Of a DNA stretch of 64,000 bases, positions 43,763-52,601 are shown piece after piece. Position 1 is the first letter of the stretch; each line of letters starts with the position of its first letter. This DNA comes from Gp6-AA40 sp035496255 (GTDB lineage: Bacteria; Acidobacteriota; Vicinamibacteria; Vicinamibacterales; UBA2999), in NCBI GenBank assembly GCA_035496255.1, contig DATJEU010000070.1, positions 1 through 64,000 of the forward strand, written 5' to 3'. A program made the position numbers and the translations under genes. The notes beneath the pieces are model-generated. The model ran no database searches and was not told the origin of the DNA. It worked only from the letters and a program-made list of their open reading frames with translations.

Positions 43763-45130
43763 ATGAACCAGGTTGTCGACTACATCAACGTCCACCGTGA
43801 TCGATACATCGAGGAGCTGAAGCAGTACCTCGCCATTCCCAGCATCAGCGCGCTGCCGCAGCACCAGGCGGACGTACGCCGGGCCGCGGAATGGACCGCC
43901 GATGCCCTTCGCACCGCGGGGATGCAGAACGTCCGCCTGATCGATACGCCAGGAAATCCGGTCGTCTACGGCGAGTGGCTGGGCGCGCCGGGCAAGCCGA
44001 CGGTCCTGTTCTACGGTCACTACGACGTGCAGCCGGTTGATCCGATCGATCTGTGGACCAGCCCGCCGTTCGACGCGACGATCCGCGACGGCGAGATCTA
44101 TGCCCGCGGCGCCGCCGACGACAAAGGGCAGGTCTTCATGCACATCAAGGCGGTGGAAGCGTTCATGAAGCAGGCCGGGAGCCTGCCGATCAACATCAAG
44201 TTCTTCATCGAGGGCGAAGAGGAAGTCGGCAGCGTCCACCTCGATCAATTCGTCCGCGATCACAAACAGGAGCTCGCGGCCGACGTCGTGGTGATCTCCG
44301 ACTCCCCGATGTTCGATCGCGGCATCCCGTCGATCTGCTACGGACTTCGTGGCCTCGCCTACTTCCAGATCGATCTGCGCGGTACGAAGAGCGATCTTCA
44401 TTCAGGATCATTCGGCGGTGCGGTGGCGAACCCGGCGTTCGTGCTCGCGCAGATCCTGGCGCAGATGAAGGATCGCAGCGGCCACATCAAGATTCCCGGT
44501 TTCTATGACGAGGTGCGGGAGTTGAGTGAGGCGGAACGGGCGGAGTGGAAGAATCTGCCCTTCAACGAGACGAAGTATCGCAAGGAGCTCGGCGCGCCGA
44601 AGCTGTTTGGCGAGAGCGGCTACTCGACGCTGGAGCGCGTATGGGCGCGGCCGACCTTTGAAGTCAACGGATTGCTCTCCGGGTTCACCGGTGAAGGCGC
44701 CAAGACCGTGCTGCCGGCGGTGGCCATGGCCAAGGTAAGCATGCGACTGGTGCCCGACCAGCATCCCGACAAGATCGCGCAGCTCTTCGACGACTACCTG
44801 CACAAGGTGGCGCCGAAGACCGTGGATCTGAAATTGACGCGGATGCACGGCGGCAAGCCGTGGATGACCGAGTTCGACAACAAGTTCGTACGTGCCGCCG
44901 GACGAGCGATCGAACAGGGCTTCGGCAAGTCACCGGTCTTCAACCGTGAGGGTGGATCGATCCCGGTCGTCTCGACGTTCCAGGAGGAACTTGGCGTGCC
45001 GAGCGTGCTCTTCGGCGTCGGCCTCCCTGACGAGAACGCGCACGCGCCGGACGAGAAGCTGGATCTCGGCAACTTCCACAACGGCATCATTGCGTCCGCG
45101 TACCTCTATCAGGAGATCGCGAGCCTCTGA
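43763..45130 (+). CDS. M20-family dipeptidase
   Basis: 455 residues from ATG 43763. Di-zinc site: FYGHYDVQP (His86, Asp88), YARGAADDKGQ (Asp119), FFIEGEEEVGS (Glu152/Glu153), ISDSPMF and NAHAPDEKL. Dimerisation domain at about 195-345. The length and motifs fit carnosinase/cytosolic nonspecific dipeptidase-like members, so it probably cuts dipeptides in the cytoplasm; no signal peptide is present. Confidence 0.94.
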   Translation: MNQVVDYINVHRDRYIEELKQYLAIPSISALPQHQADVRRAAEWTADALRTAGMQNVRLIDTPGNPVVYGEWLGAPGKPTVLFYGHYDVQPVDPIDLWTSPPFDATIRDGEIYARGAADDKGQVFMHIKAVEAFMKQAGSLPINIKFFIEGEEEVGSVHLDQFVRDHKQELAADVVVISDSPMFDRGIPSICYGLRGLAYFQIDLRGTKSDLHSGSFGGAVANPAFVLAQILAQMKDRSGHIKIPGFYDEVRELSEAERAEWKNLPFNETKYRKELGAPKLFGESGYSTLERVWARPTFEVNGLLSGFTGEGAKTVLPAVAMAKVSMRLVPDQHPDKIAQLFDDYLHKVAPKTVDLKLTRMHGGKPWMTEFDNKFVRAAGRAIEQGFGKSPVFNREGGSIPVVSTFQEELGVPSVLFGVGLPDENAHAPDEKLDLGNFHNGIIASAYLYQEIASL

Positions 45131-45153
45131 CCGTCACGGCTGAAGTCGTCGCA

Positions 45154-45675
45154 TTGATTGCCGCCGCCGTCGCCGTCTTTGCGGCGGTGCTGGCGATTCG
45201 GGCGACCGCGCTCCTGGCACGAACGGTCCTGGCTGAAGGGACGGCGGACCATGAAGGTCCGCCCCGTCGCGTTGTCCGGGGGCTGTCGGTGCAGGCGGTC
45301 CATGGAAAAACGCGACGGGACGTTGCGGCCGACACCCGCGACTATTCATTCACGGTCGCCATCGCGAACCGCAGCGGCGCGGATCGGCGTCTGGTGCGAA
45401 TCGAACTGCGCGTGACCTTCCGCACGCGCGCCAATTTCCTCGGTGCAGTCGATCTGACATCCGAACAGAACATCACTGTTGGCGCAGGGAAGTCGATCGA
45501 GGCCACGCTCCGGTTCACCACCAGCAACGTCATTCCGCGACACTGCCGCGTCGATGCCTACACCCTGCTCCTGACCGACGACCGCGGCGAACGGCTCGTG
45601 GCCGACGCGTCGCTGCCGGCCGTGCTCCAGGCCGACACCGATGGTGTCGGGCCGGCAACGTGGGGTTGGGATTGA
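45154..45675 (+). CDS. anchored beta-sandwich-like protein of unknown function
   Basis: 173 residues from a TTG at 45154; upstream codons are open to the previous stop, so the true start is uncertain. N-terminal membrane segment (IAAAVAVFAAVLAI), then AEGTADHEGPPRRVV, encoded by a REP palindrome, then a beta-rich region of about 100 residues (DYSFTVAIANRSGADRRLVRIELRVTF; IEATLRFTTSNVIP). It looks like a periplasmic domain on a single anchor. Family not recognised. It converges on the SirB1-type gene. Confidence 0.6.
   Translation: MIAAAVAVFAAVLAIRATALLARTVLAEGTADHEGPPRRVVRGLSVQAVHGKTRRDVAADTRDYSFTVAIANRSGADRRLVRIELRVTFRTRANFLGAVDLTSEQNITVGAGKSIEATLRFTTSNVIPRHCRVDAYTLLLTDDRGERLVADASLPAVLQADTDGVGPATWGWD
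45243..45263. repeat. perfect REP-like palindrome inside the anchored-protein gene
   Basis: GGCGGACC-ATGAA-GGTCCGCC, 8-bp perfect stem, in frame after the membrane segment. The copy at 42674-42694 has the same arms with one change. Confidence 0.75.
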
Positions 45676-45692
45676 GGTGAGGCGGGCGATGC

Positions 45693-46568
45693 CTAATTCA
45701 ACGAGGCGACGCGGCGGCGCAGCGTCTTCACGTGCTCCCAGATCTGCGCGTGCTCGTCGCGGGCGTCCTTGTCCATTTCCTTGACACTGGACAACTTCAG
45801 GTAGGTCTGCAGATCGCGCAGCGCGCCGGTGACGTCGTTCAGGTGGTACGCGAGCAGGCCGCGATCGCGCAGCTCGCTGAGCGCCGACGGCGTCAGCGCC
45901 AGCAGCATCTCCGTGACGGTGCGCGCCTGCGGGAACGACCGCATGTGCACGTAGAGCAGCTTCAGGTTCAGGAGCATGCGGACGACGATTTCGGTGCGCG
46001 TCGCCGGCGCCACCAGCGCCTTGCTGAACGCGACCTTCGAGCCGACGTGCTTCTGCAGCAGCACCCGGCACTTGTGCTCGGAGAGCAGCGCGCCGGCATG
46101 GAACGGATCGATGATCAGCCCGGTGCCCGCGGCGGCGTTGATCTCCGGGCAGCGCACGAGAAAATGGCCGGGAAAATTCACGCCGTCGATCTGGATGCCG
46201 GCCCGCCGCGCCACTTCCATGTAGACGACGGCCATCGTGATCGGAATGCCGGTCCGCCGATCGAGCACCTCGTTCAGGCAACTGTTGCGCGGATCCTCGT
46301 AATCGTCGCTGCCGCTGAATTGCATTTCCTCGAAGAGGAATTCGTTGAGCGCGCCGATGCGCGCCAGCGTCGAGGTGTCCCCGTTGGCGGCAACGGTGCC
46401 GTCCACGGTCCGGGCGGCGGCTTCACCAAGCGCGTCGAGTCGCGTGAGGTACGGGTCCGCTTCGAGCCGCGGGTACTCGATGCGGGCAATGACCAGCGCT
46501 GCCGGCGCCAGGCTCGTCCCGGGGGCATTGGTCGCGGTGAGAAGCGACGGAACCAGATCCTTCTGCAC
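45693..46568 (-). CDS. SirB1/transglutaminase-like protein with TPR tail
   Basis: 291 residues. N-terminal part LNEFLFEEMQFSGSDDYEDPRNSCLNEVLDRRTGIPITMAVVYMEVARRAGIQIDGVNFPGHFLVR is typical of the SirB1 group (transglutaminase-like fold; Cys in the NSCLNEVL motif, His in FPGHFLV, Asp in IDPFHAG). The C-terminal 110 residues are helical and TPR-like. Function of the group is unclear. It ends the long minus-strand gene train. Confidence 0.85.
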   Translation of the reverse strand: MQKDLVPSLLTATNAPGTSLAPAALVIARIEYPRLEADPYLTRLDALGEAAARTVDGTVAANGDTSTLARIGALNEFLFEEMQFSGSDDYEDPRNSCLNEVLDRRTGIPITMAVVYMEVARRAGIQIDGVNFPGHFLVRCPEINAAAGTGLIIDPFHAGALLSEHKCRVLLQKHVGSKVAFSKALVAPATRTEIVVRMLLNLKLLYVHMRSFPQARTVTEMLLALTPSALSELRDRGLLAYHLNDVTGALRDLQTYLKLSSVKEMDKDARDEHAQIWEHVKTLRRRVASLN

Positions 46569-46601
46569 GTCAGGACACCGGCGGGAGACCAGCGGCGATC
46601 A

Positions 46602-47300
46602 TCACGAGGCACACAGCCCATCGAGCTGCTGCAGCGTCAGCGCATCGAGACCGCTGACGATCAGTTCGGCTTCCGGGAGCTCGTGCGCCGGATAGCTGTT
46701 GGTCACCCCTACCAAGCGTAACCCGGCGCCCCCTGCGGAGACGAGCCCCCACCGCGAGTCCTCGACCGCGACGCAGCGCCGTGGGTCCAGATCGCGGCCG
46801 GCACGGCTCCGTAACTGCTCGAACGCCAGCAGGTAAGGAGCCGGCGACGGTTTGCTTTCCGGCGTATCGCCGGACGCGACGATGGTGGAGAAGAGGCCGG
46901 CCAGGCCGGCCGGCTCGATGATCTGCTGAATCTCGTGGCGGAGGGCACCGGAGGCGATGGCAATTGGCACGGCGGCGGCGGCGGTGCGGATGAAGTCCGC
47001 GGCGCCGGGGAAGAGCACGGCCCCCGATTCGAGCATCGCCTGCATGATGGCGCCCTTGCGGGCGACCAGTGCAGTAATGTGGCGATCGCTCATCGCGATA
47101 CCGCGATCGCTGGCCAGCACCTGGAACATGCCCACGTCGTCATACCCCAGATATCGGCCGTAGTAGTCGGCAGCGGAGAGCTCAATGCCCTGCTCGCCGA
47201 GCGTCTGCTGGAACGCCTGCAGGTGCAGCGGCTCGCTGTTGGCGATGACGCCGTCGAAGTCGAAGACGATGCCCTGGAGGGCTTCCGGGCGGAAGGTCAT
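46602..47300 (-). CDS. HAD-superfamily phosphatase (beta-phosphoglucomutase-like)
   Basis: 232 residues. Nucleophile motif FDFDGVIANSEPLH (first Asp is catalytic), helical cap, IASGALRH (motif II Ser), KPSPAPYL (motif III Lys) and AVEDSRWG (motif IV). It belongs to the beta-phosphoglucomutase/GPH group; the substrate is probably a small sugar phosphate. No sugar pathway is adjacent. Confidence 0.9.
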   Translation of the reverse strand: MTFRPEALQGIVFDFDGVIANSEPLHLQAFQQTLGEQGIELSAADYYGRYLGYDDVGMFQVLASDRGIAMSDRHITALVARKGAIMQAMLESGAVLFPGAADFIRTAAAAVPIAIASGALRHEIQQIIEPAGLAGLFSTIVASGDTPESKPSPAPYLLAFEQLRSRAGRDLDPRRCVAVEDSRWGLVSAGGAGLRLVGVTNSYPAHELPEAELIVSGLDALTLQQLDGLCAS

Positions 47301-47346
47301 GCCGGGGAGAGGGACGCGGATCCCGACGCTCGAACAGCGACGGCGA

Positions 47347-48003
47347 TCACGAATGGCCCGCGGGTATCTTCTCGCCGGCCTCGATCGCCACCTTCAGACG
47401 GTTTTCCGGCGGCGGCAGCGGACACTCGTAGGCGTTGTTGTACGCGCAGTACGGGTTGTACGCCATGTTGAAGTCGATCGTGTAGATGCCGGTTACCGTC
47501 GGCTTCAGATTCAAATACCGGCCAGCCGGATACGTCTCGGTCCCCGCCGTCAGATCCCGGAACGGCACGAACAACTCGTCGATGGTCTGCGTGCCTTCCT
47601 CGACAAACGCGTTGAGCGTCAGCTTTTGTCCCTTGAGCGTGAACGAGAGCCGGCCGACGAGCTCTTCGCGGCGCGGAACGCCGGTGGACGTGGGTACCTC
47701 CAGCTTCTGTCGTTCGCCGGGGAAGACGTCGAGCACGGCAGGCACCGCGTACGACGGGTCGGGCGCGTAGTAGCGCAGCGGCAGCAGCACGTCCTTCTTG
47801 TCTGCGGGGATCGGCGACGCCGGGTCCTCGCGATACTGCTTGTTGCGATCGGCGCGGAACGTTTCGAGTTCCTTGATCGCCGCGGCGTCGTCCGGTACCT
47901 CAGGATTGGATGAGCACGACGCGACGATCGCGGCGGCGACGAGCAGGATGAAGATGCGGACCAGCGGTTCGCTCCGTCCGCTTCGCATGCGCAGGGAAGC
48001 CAC
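47347..48003 (-). CDS. DUF1684 lipoprotein
   Basis: 218 residues; GTG at 48003 overlaps the acyl-CoA dehydrogenase stop (TAGTG), with an ATG at 47988 as alternative. A lipoprotein signal with lipobox-like VASC about 30 residues in. The DUF1684 signature is clear at the end: IDFNMAYNPYCAYNNAYECPLPPPENRLKVAIEAGEK. The biochemical role of this family is not known to me. Located in the beta-oxidation train. Confidence 0.87.
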   Translation of the reverse strand: MASLRMRSGRSEPLVRIFILLVAAAIVASCSSNPEVPDDAAAIKELETFRADRNKQYREDPASPIPADKKDVLLPLRYYAPDPSYAVPAVLDVFPGERQKLEVPTSTGVPRREELVGRLSFTLKGQKLTLNAFVEEGTQTIDELFVPFRDLTAGTETYPAGRYLNLKPTVTGIYTIDFNMAYNPYCAYNNAYECPLPPPENRLKVAIEAGEKIPAGHS

Positions 48004-49820
48004 TAGCTAAGGATATAACCGGGCGCGGCCGTGACCGCGTCGGCAAGCTGGCGCCGCAGGGCGACGGCGTTGATCGGTTGCACCTTGAGCACCCGGCGCA
48101 GGGCAGCGAGCAGCGTCCGCAGCGTGTCGCCCTCGGCCATCGCGGCCAGCGCTCCTTTGGCCGCCGCCTCGATGCGGCCAGCGGCGCCGTCGACGAATAC
48201 CTGCGCCGCCGCTTCATGCAGCGCCGACGCACCCTGATGCATCCGCGCGCGGACGACGGCGCTTTCCGCCGCGCACGTGTCGATCAGGATGTCCGCGGCA
48301 AAGCTCAGAATCTCCTGTTGATCGGTGAGCTTGTCGCCGAACGTCTGCATCGCGGTCCCGAGCACGATGAGCGCCACCTTCTTGAACGCCGCGACCGCGC
48401 GCAACTCGGCGCCCAGTACGCCATCCCCGTCCGGCGGCGGCGGCAGCGACGGCGAGAGGATCTCGTCCTGCAGCCGCCTGGCCGCGGCGATGAGCGGCAG
48501 TTCGCCTTTCACCGCGCGCCGGATCAGCATGCCCGGAATGAGCAGCCGGTTGATCTCGTTGGTGCCTTCGAAGATCCGATTGACGCGCGCGTCGCGGTAG
48601 TAGCGTTCGGCGCTGTAGTCGCTGACGAAGCCATTGCCGCCGTGAATCTGCACGTTTTCGTCGAGGACGTAATCGAGTACTTCGCTGCCCAGCACCTTGG
48701 CGATCGACGCTTCGATCGCGAACTCTTCGAAGACGCGGGCAATCGCGGCGCCGTCTCCCCCATCGGGCGCAGCTGAAGGTCCGCCCCTGCGCTCGCCGCC
48801 CGACAGCGCCGCGTCCGTGAGTCCGGTGATGCGATAGACGAGGCTCTCCAGCGCATAGGTGCGCGCCGTCATCTCACCGAGCTTGTGCTTGATGGCGCCG
48901 AAGGCGGCAATCGGCTGGTTGAACTGTTTGCGCTGGGCCGCATATCGCGCCGAGTCGCCGATGGCGGCGCGGCAGCCGCCGACGCACATCGCGCCCAGCT
49001 TGAAGCGGCCGAAGTTCAACGTGTTCAGCGCCACCTTGTGGCCGCGGCCGACTTCGCCGAGGACGTTCTCCGCCGGCACCCGCACGTCCTGCAGCACGAT
49101 TGGCGTCGTCGACGACCCGTGCAGCCCCATCTTGTGCTCCTCCTTGCCATTGGAGAAGCCGGGAAAGCCGCGCTCGACGAGGAACGCGGTGAACTGATCG
49201 CCGTTGACGTTGGCAAAGACGATGAAGAGATCGGCGAAGCCGCCGTTGCTGATCCACATCTTCTCGCCCGATACCACCCAGCTACCGTCGTCCTGCCGCG
49301 TGGCGCGCGTGCGTGCGGCAAGCGCATCGGATCCGGATCCGGTTTCGCTCAGCGCGTAGGCGCCGACGATCTCGCCGGCGACGAGGCGCGGCAGGTATTT
49401 CCGCTTCTGCGCGTCGCTGCCGAAGAGGGTCAGCGGAAGAATCATCAGGTTCGTCTGGCCGCCGAACGTCACGGCGAACGACGCCGACCGCGCGATGTGT
49501 TCGGCGACGACGATCGAGGAGACTTTGTCGAGTGCGAGTCCGCCGTACTCCTCGGGAGCATCGACGCCGAGCAGGCCGAGCTCGCCACAGCGATGGATCA
49601 GGTGCTTCGCCAGCTCCCAATCCTTGTTCTCGAGACGCGATAGTTGCGGCAGCACCTCCGCATCCACGAACTCGTCGGTCGTCTGCGCCATCAGACGATG
49701 CTCGTCGGTCAACTGTTCGGGGGTGAAGATCCGATCCGGTGCGTCCTCGAGCAGCCACATGCCGCCGCGCACTGAACCGGTGGTGCTGCCGGTGCCTGCC
49801 GAATCCTGTTGTGTGGTCAT
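48003..49820 (-). CDS. acyl-CoA dehydrogenase, long form
   Basis: 605 residues from ATG 49820. FAD/substrate motifs: YALSETGSGSDALAARTRA, WISNGGFADLF, GLHGSSTTPIVLQDVRVP, IHGGNGFVSDYSAERYYRDARVNRIFEGTNEINRLLIPG (catalytic Glu in FEGTNE). A C-terminal domain of about 190 residues follows, as in long FadE-type enzymes. It makes the trans-2 double bond in acyl-CoA. An in-frame insert GGERRGGPSAAPDGGDG near residue 345 is read from a weak palindrome (48765-48786). Thiolase is directly upstream (ATGA overlap). Confidence 0.93.
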   Translation of the reverse strand: MTTQQDSAGTGSTTGSVRGGMWLLEDAPDRIFTPEQLTDEHRLMAQTTDEFVDAEVLPQLSRLENKDWELAKHLIHRCGELGLLGVDAPEEYGGLALDKVSSIVVAEHIARSASFAVTFGGQTNLMILPLTLFGSDAQKRKYLPRLVAGEIVGAYALSETGSGSDALAARTRATRQDDGSWVVSGEKMWISNGGFADLFIVFANVNGDQFTAFLVERGFPGFSNGKEEHKMGLHGSSTTPIVLQDVRVPAENVLGEVGRGHKVALNTLNFGRFKLGAMCVGGCRAAIGDSARYAAQRKQFNQPIAAFGAIKHKLGEMTARTYALESLVYRITGLTDAALSGGERRGGPSAAPDGGDGAAIARVFEEFAIEASIAKVLGSEVLDYVLDENVQIHGGNGFVSDYSAERYYRDARVNRIFEGTNEINRLLIPGMLIRRAVKGELPLIAAARRLQDEILSPSLPPPPDGDGVLGAELRAVAAFKKVALIVLGTAMQTFGDKLTDQQEILSFAADILIDTCAAESAVVRARMHQGASALHEAAAQVFVDGAAGRIEAAAKGALAAMAEGDTLRTLLAALRRVLKVQPINAVALRRQLADAVTAAPGYILS

Positions 49821-51052
49821 AAGCGCTCGAAGATTCCGGCTGCCCCCATGCCGCCGCCGACGCACATCGTCACCAGACCGTAGCGCGCGTTGCGCCGCTT
49901 CATTTCGTAGAGCAGCGTGGTCGTCAGCTTCGCACCGGTGCAGCCGAGCGGATGTCCGAGCGCGATGGCGCCGCCATTGACGTTGAGTTTCTCCGGATCG
50001 ATCGGCAGCTCGCGCAGACACGCGAGCACCTGCGATGCGAACGCTTCGTTCAGTTCGACGAGCTCCATCTGATCGAGTGTCAGTCCGGCCTGCTTCAGTA
50101 CCTTTCGGACCGCGGGCACTGGACCGATGCCGAAGCGCTCAGGCTCGACCCCGGCGGTCGCGAAGGCGACGAACCGCGCCAGCGGCTGCAGGCCGCGTTC
50201 CTGTGCGAACGCCTCCGACGTGACGATCGTGGCCGCCGCGCCGTCGCTGGTCTGCGAGGAATTGCCGGCGGTGACGGTCCCGGCGGCGTGGAACGCCGGT
50301 CGCAGCTTCGCGAGTGCCGCGAGCGAGGTGTCGCGGCGTGGTCCTTCGTCCACGGCGTGCGTGACCTGGCGACGCGCGGGCCCGCCGGAACCGCTTCCGC
50401 CTTCGCCCCCGGCGCTACCGCGGACAAGCCGCGGATCCAGACTCGCGGAGTCGGGCAGCGCGACGTCGAACGTCAGCGGCGTGATCTCGTCGGCGAACCG
50501 GCCGCTGTCGATCGCGGCGATCGCCCGTTGATGGCTGCGCAGGGCGTACGCATCCTGGTCCTCGCGCGAGATACCGCCTTCGCGCGCATGGTTCTCGGCG
50601 ACAAGTCCGGTACTCAGATACACATCGGGATAGTGATCGACGAGCGTCGGGTTCGGCGAGATCTTGTTGCCACCCATGGGCACGAGGCTCATCGACTCCG
50701 TCCCACCGGCGAGGATCGCCTCGGCGCCGCCGCACATGATCCGCTCGGCAGCGTAGGCAATCGCCTGCAGGCCGGACGAGCAGAAGCGATTCACGGTGAC
50801 CGCCGACGCGGTGACCGGAATCCCGGCGCGCAGGCTCGCGATCCGCGCGACGTTCAGACCCTGTTCCGCTTCCGGCATCGCACAGCCCAGGATCACGTCT
50901 TCGATGTCGGCCGGCTCGATGCCCTTCGCCCGGCGCAGGACCTCGGCGATCACCGCCGCGCCCATGTCGTCCGGTCGCACGGTTCGCAGCGCGCCGTTGG
51001 GCGCCTTGCCGATTGCGGTGCGTACCGCGGAGACGATTACCGCATTGCGCAT
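49817..51052 (-). CDS. acetyl-CoA acyltransferase (thiolase)
   Basis: 411 residues. Active-site NRFCSSGLQ (Cys91), NGGAIALGHPLGCTGAK (His) and CVGGGMGAAG (second Cys). It cleaves 3-ketoacyl-CoA in beta-oxidation. The central loop (about residues 204-224) carries an extra SLDPRLVRGSAGGEGGSGSG stretch encoded by a repeat also present at the end of the ABC ATPase gene; it is on the surface by comparison with thiolase structure. Start overlaps the upstream hydrolase by 16 bases. Confidence 0.94.
   Translation of the reverse strand: MRNAVIVSAVRTAIGKAPNGALRTVRPDDMGAAVIAEVLRRAKGIEPADIEDVILGCAMPEAEQGLNVARIASLRAGIPVTASAVTVNRFCSSGLQAIAYAAERIMCGGAEAILAGGTESMSLVPMGGNKISPNPTLVDHYPDVYLSTGLVAENHAREGGISREDQDAYALRSHQRAIAAIDSGRFADEITPLTFDVALPDSASLDPRLVRGSAGGEGGSGSGGPARRQVTHAVDEGPRRDTSLAALAKLRPAFHAAGTVTAGNSSQTSDGAAATIVTSEAFAQERGLQPLARFVAFATAGVEPERFGIGPVPAVRKVLKQAGLTLDQMELVELNEAFASQVLACLRELPIDPEKLNVNGGAIALGHPLGCTGAKLTTTLLYEMKRRNARYGLVTMCVGGGMGAAGIFERL
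50382..50445. repeat. in-frame GDDGSGPG/DPRLV element, copy in thiolase
   Basis: The plus strand holds CCGGAACCGCTTCC at the left and GACAAGCCGCGGATCC (50423-50438). The copy at 56530-56595 has GGGACCGCTTCC and GACAAGTCGCGGATCC, with the same spacing class and the same reading frame. Confidence 0.7.
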
Positions 51053-51678
51053 GAGAAGTCCGACAGCAGTTCTTCGAGCGCGTCGCCGACTTCCGGCGTC
51101 TGCGCCTCGAACAGGTGATTGGCGCGATCGATCTGGACGAACTCCTTCGGCTCCCGCAGCCGCGCATAGAACTCGCGCACGGCTTTCAACGGCACCAGTT
51201 CGTCGTCCTCGCCATGGACGATGAACTTGGCTTTCGCCGAGGAATAGATGCCATCAGGAAATTCCCACGTGCTCACCGGCGGCGCGACGGCGATCAGCGC
51301 GCACACCCGCGGATCGTCCATCGCCACCGCCCAGGCGACGTAGGAACCAAACGAGAAGCCCGCGGCCCACAGCTCGACACCCGGATATCTCGCCGCCATG
51401 AAGTCGAGCGCCGCGCGATAGTCTTCCTGTTCACCGCGCCCGTCGTCCCACGAACCGGCACTGCGGCCGACACCGCGGAAATTGAACCGCAACACCGCGC
51501 AACCGGTGCGGACGAGCGCCTTCGTCCCCTGATAGACGGCCTTGGTATGCATCGTGCCGCCGGCCGTCGGCAACGGATGCGCGAATACGACGGCGGCACG
51601 CGGTGCACCCGCGGGGGCATCGAGCATCGCTTCGAGAGTGCCGGCCGGTCCGGGAATATCGCGAACGACGTCAGCCAA
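51037..51678 (-). CDS. alpha/beta hydrolase of the dienelactone-hydrolase-like group
   Basis: 213 residues. FAHPLPTAGGTMHTKAV oxyanion region, LRFNFRGVGRSAG, nucleophile GFSFGS, acid in HGEDDELVPL, and His in DRANHLF. Typical of small YfhR/alpha-beta hydrolases annotated as CocE/dienelactone-like. It sits in the beta-oxidation train, so a thioesterase role is possible but not shown. Confidence 0.86.
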   Translation of the reverse strand: MADVVRDIPGPAGTLEAMLDAPAGAPRAAVVFAHPLPTAGGTMHTKAVYQGTKALVRTGCAVLRFNFRGVGRSAGSWDDGRGEQEDYRAALDFMAARYPGVELWAAGFSFGSYVAWAVAMDDPRVCALIAVAPPVSTWEFPDGIYSSAKAKFIVHGEDDELVPLKAVREFYARLREPKEFVQIDRANHLFEAQTPEVGDALEELLSDFSCAMR

Positions 51679-52480
51679 TCTGTCTCCTCATGCGGTCGGG
51701 CAGTGCGGCGCGCTCCGCGAAGCCCACGACCAGGCCTGCGAATACGTCTGGTCTGGTAATCAACCCGAGGTGGCCCGTGCGCGACAGGGTCACCGCCTTC
51801 GCGTGCGGCCACAGCTCGAGATAGCGGCGCGTGGCTGCCACCGGCACCACGCGGTCCAGCTCGGCGTCGCCCGTGATGATCAGAACCGGCGCGCGGACAT
51901 TCGCAATCTCGCGCTGCGGGCGGACGCGGTCCAGCAGGCGGACGCGACGGGCCATACGGCCGGGGGACAACATGTGGGTGACCACGTTCACCGCATGCCT
52001 GCTGGCCATACTGATACCTGATAAGACGCCTGCGGACGCCGCGGCGATCTCACGGTACAGCCGCAACGACGCGATGAAAAACAGCGGTGAAAATAGCCAC
52101 GGCGCGCGCAGATAGAAGCGCACGCGCGAATCCGGCTGCCAGTCGGGCGGAATCGCCGATACCAGCACCAGCGCGCTCACACGGGCAGGATGCCGCGCGG
52201 CGAACGCCGAGGCGACCAGGCCGCCATACGACACGCCGCAAATCACCGCTGACGTCAATCCAGCCGCATCCAATGCGTCGCCGATCTGGTCCACGTAGCT
52301 ATCGAACCCCCGGGCCGGCTCGAATCTTCCCTGCGCCGTCGGTTCATCCGCGAGCGAAAACGTGATGACGCGGCAGTGACGAGCCATCGCATCGACAGCG
52401 GGTTTCATCCACTCCCACCGGCCCTGGATGCCAGGCACGAGGACGATTGGAATGCCACGGCCGACGTCCACGAGTCTCAT
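51671..52480 (-). CDS. alpha/beta hydrolase
   Basis: 269 residues from ATG 52480; 8 bases overlap the next gene. IVLVPGIQGRWEWMKP (oxyanion loop), nucleophile CGVSYGGLVASAFAARHPARV (GxSxG), ITGDAELDRVVP (acid region) and GHLGLI (His). General alpha/beta hydrolase fold enzyme, no substrate assigned. Preceded by a repeat element, so this may be the start of a new transcript. Confidence 0.86.
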   Translation of the reverse strand: MRLVDVGRGIPIVLVPGIQGRWEWMKPAVDAMARHCRVITFSLADEPTAQGRFEPARGFDSYVDQIGDALDAAGLTSAVICGVSYGGLVASAFAARHPARVSALVLVSAIPPDWQPDSRVRFYLRAPWLFSPLFFIASLRLYREIAAASAGVLSGISMASRHAVNVVTHMLSPGRMARRVRLLDRVRPQREIANVRAPVLIITGDAELDRVVPVAATRRYLELWPHAKAVTLSRTGHLGLITRPDVFAGLVVGFAERAALPDRMRRQIG

Positions 52481-52486
52481 GAGCTG

Positions 52487-52587
52487 ACTCCCAATTCCCA
52501 ACACCTGTCGCTTCCCGAACTCCCAGAGGGGTGGTTGGAGGTCAGGATTGGGAGTTGGACAATCGTCAGCGGTTGGGCGTTGGGAGT
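52487..52587. repeat. CTCCCAA/TTGGGAG nested palindrome, copy F
   Basis: ACTCCCAATTCCCAAC and GAACTCCCA on the left, TTGGGAGTTGG and GTTGGGCGTTGGGAGT on the right. It fills the gap between the 3-hydroxyacyl-CoA dehydrogenase stop and the hydrolase start. Confidence 0.8.
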
Positions 52588-52601
52588 GATCACGCGTCTC
52601 C

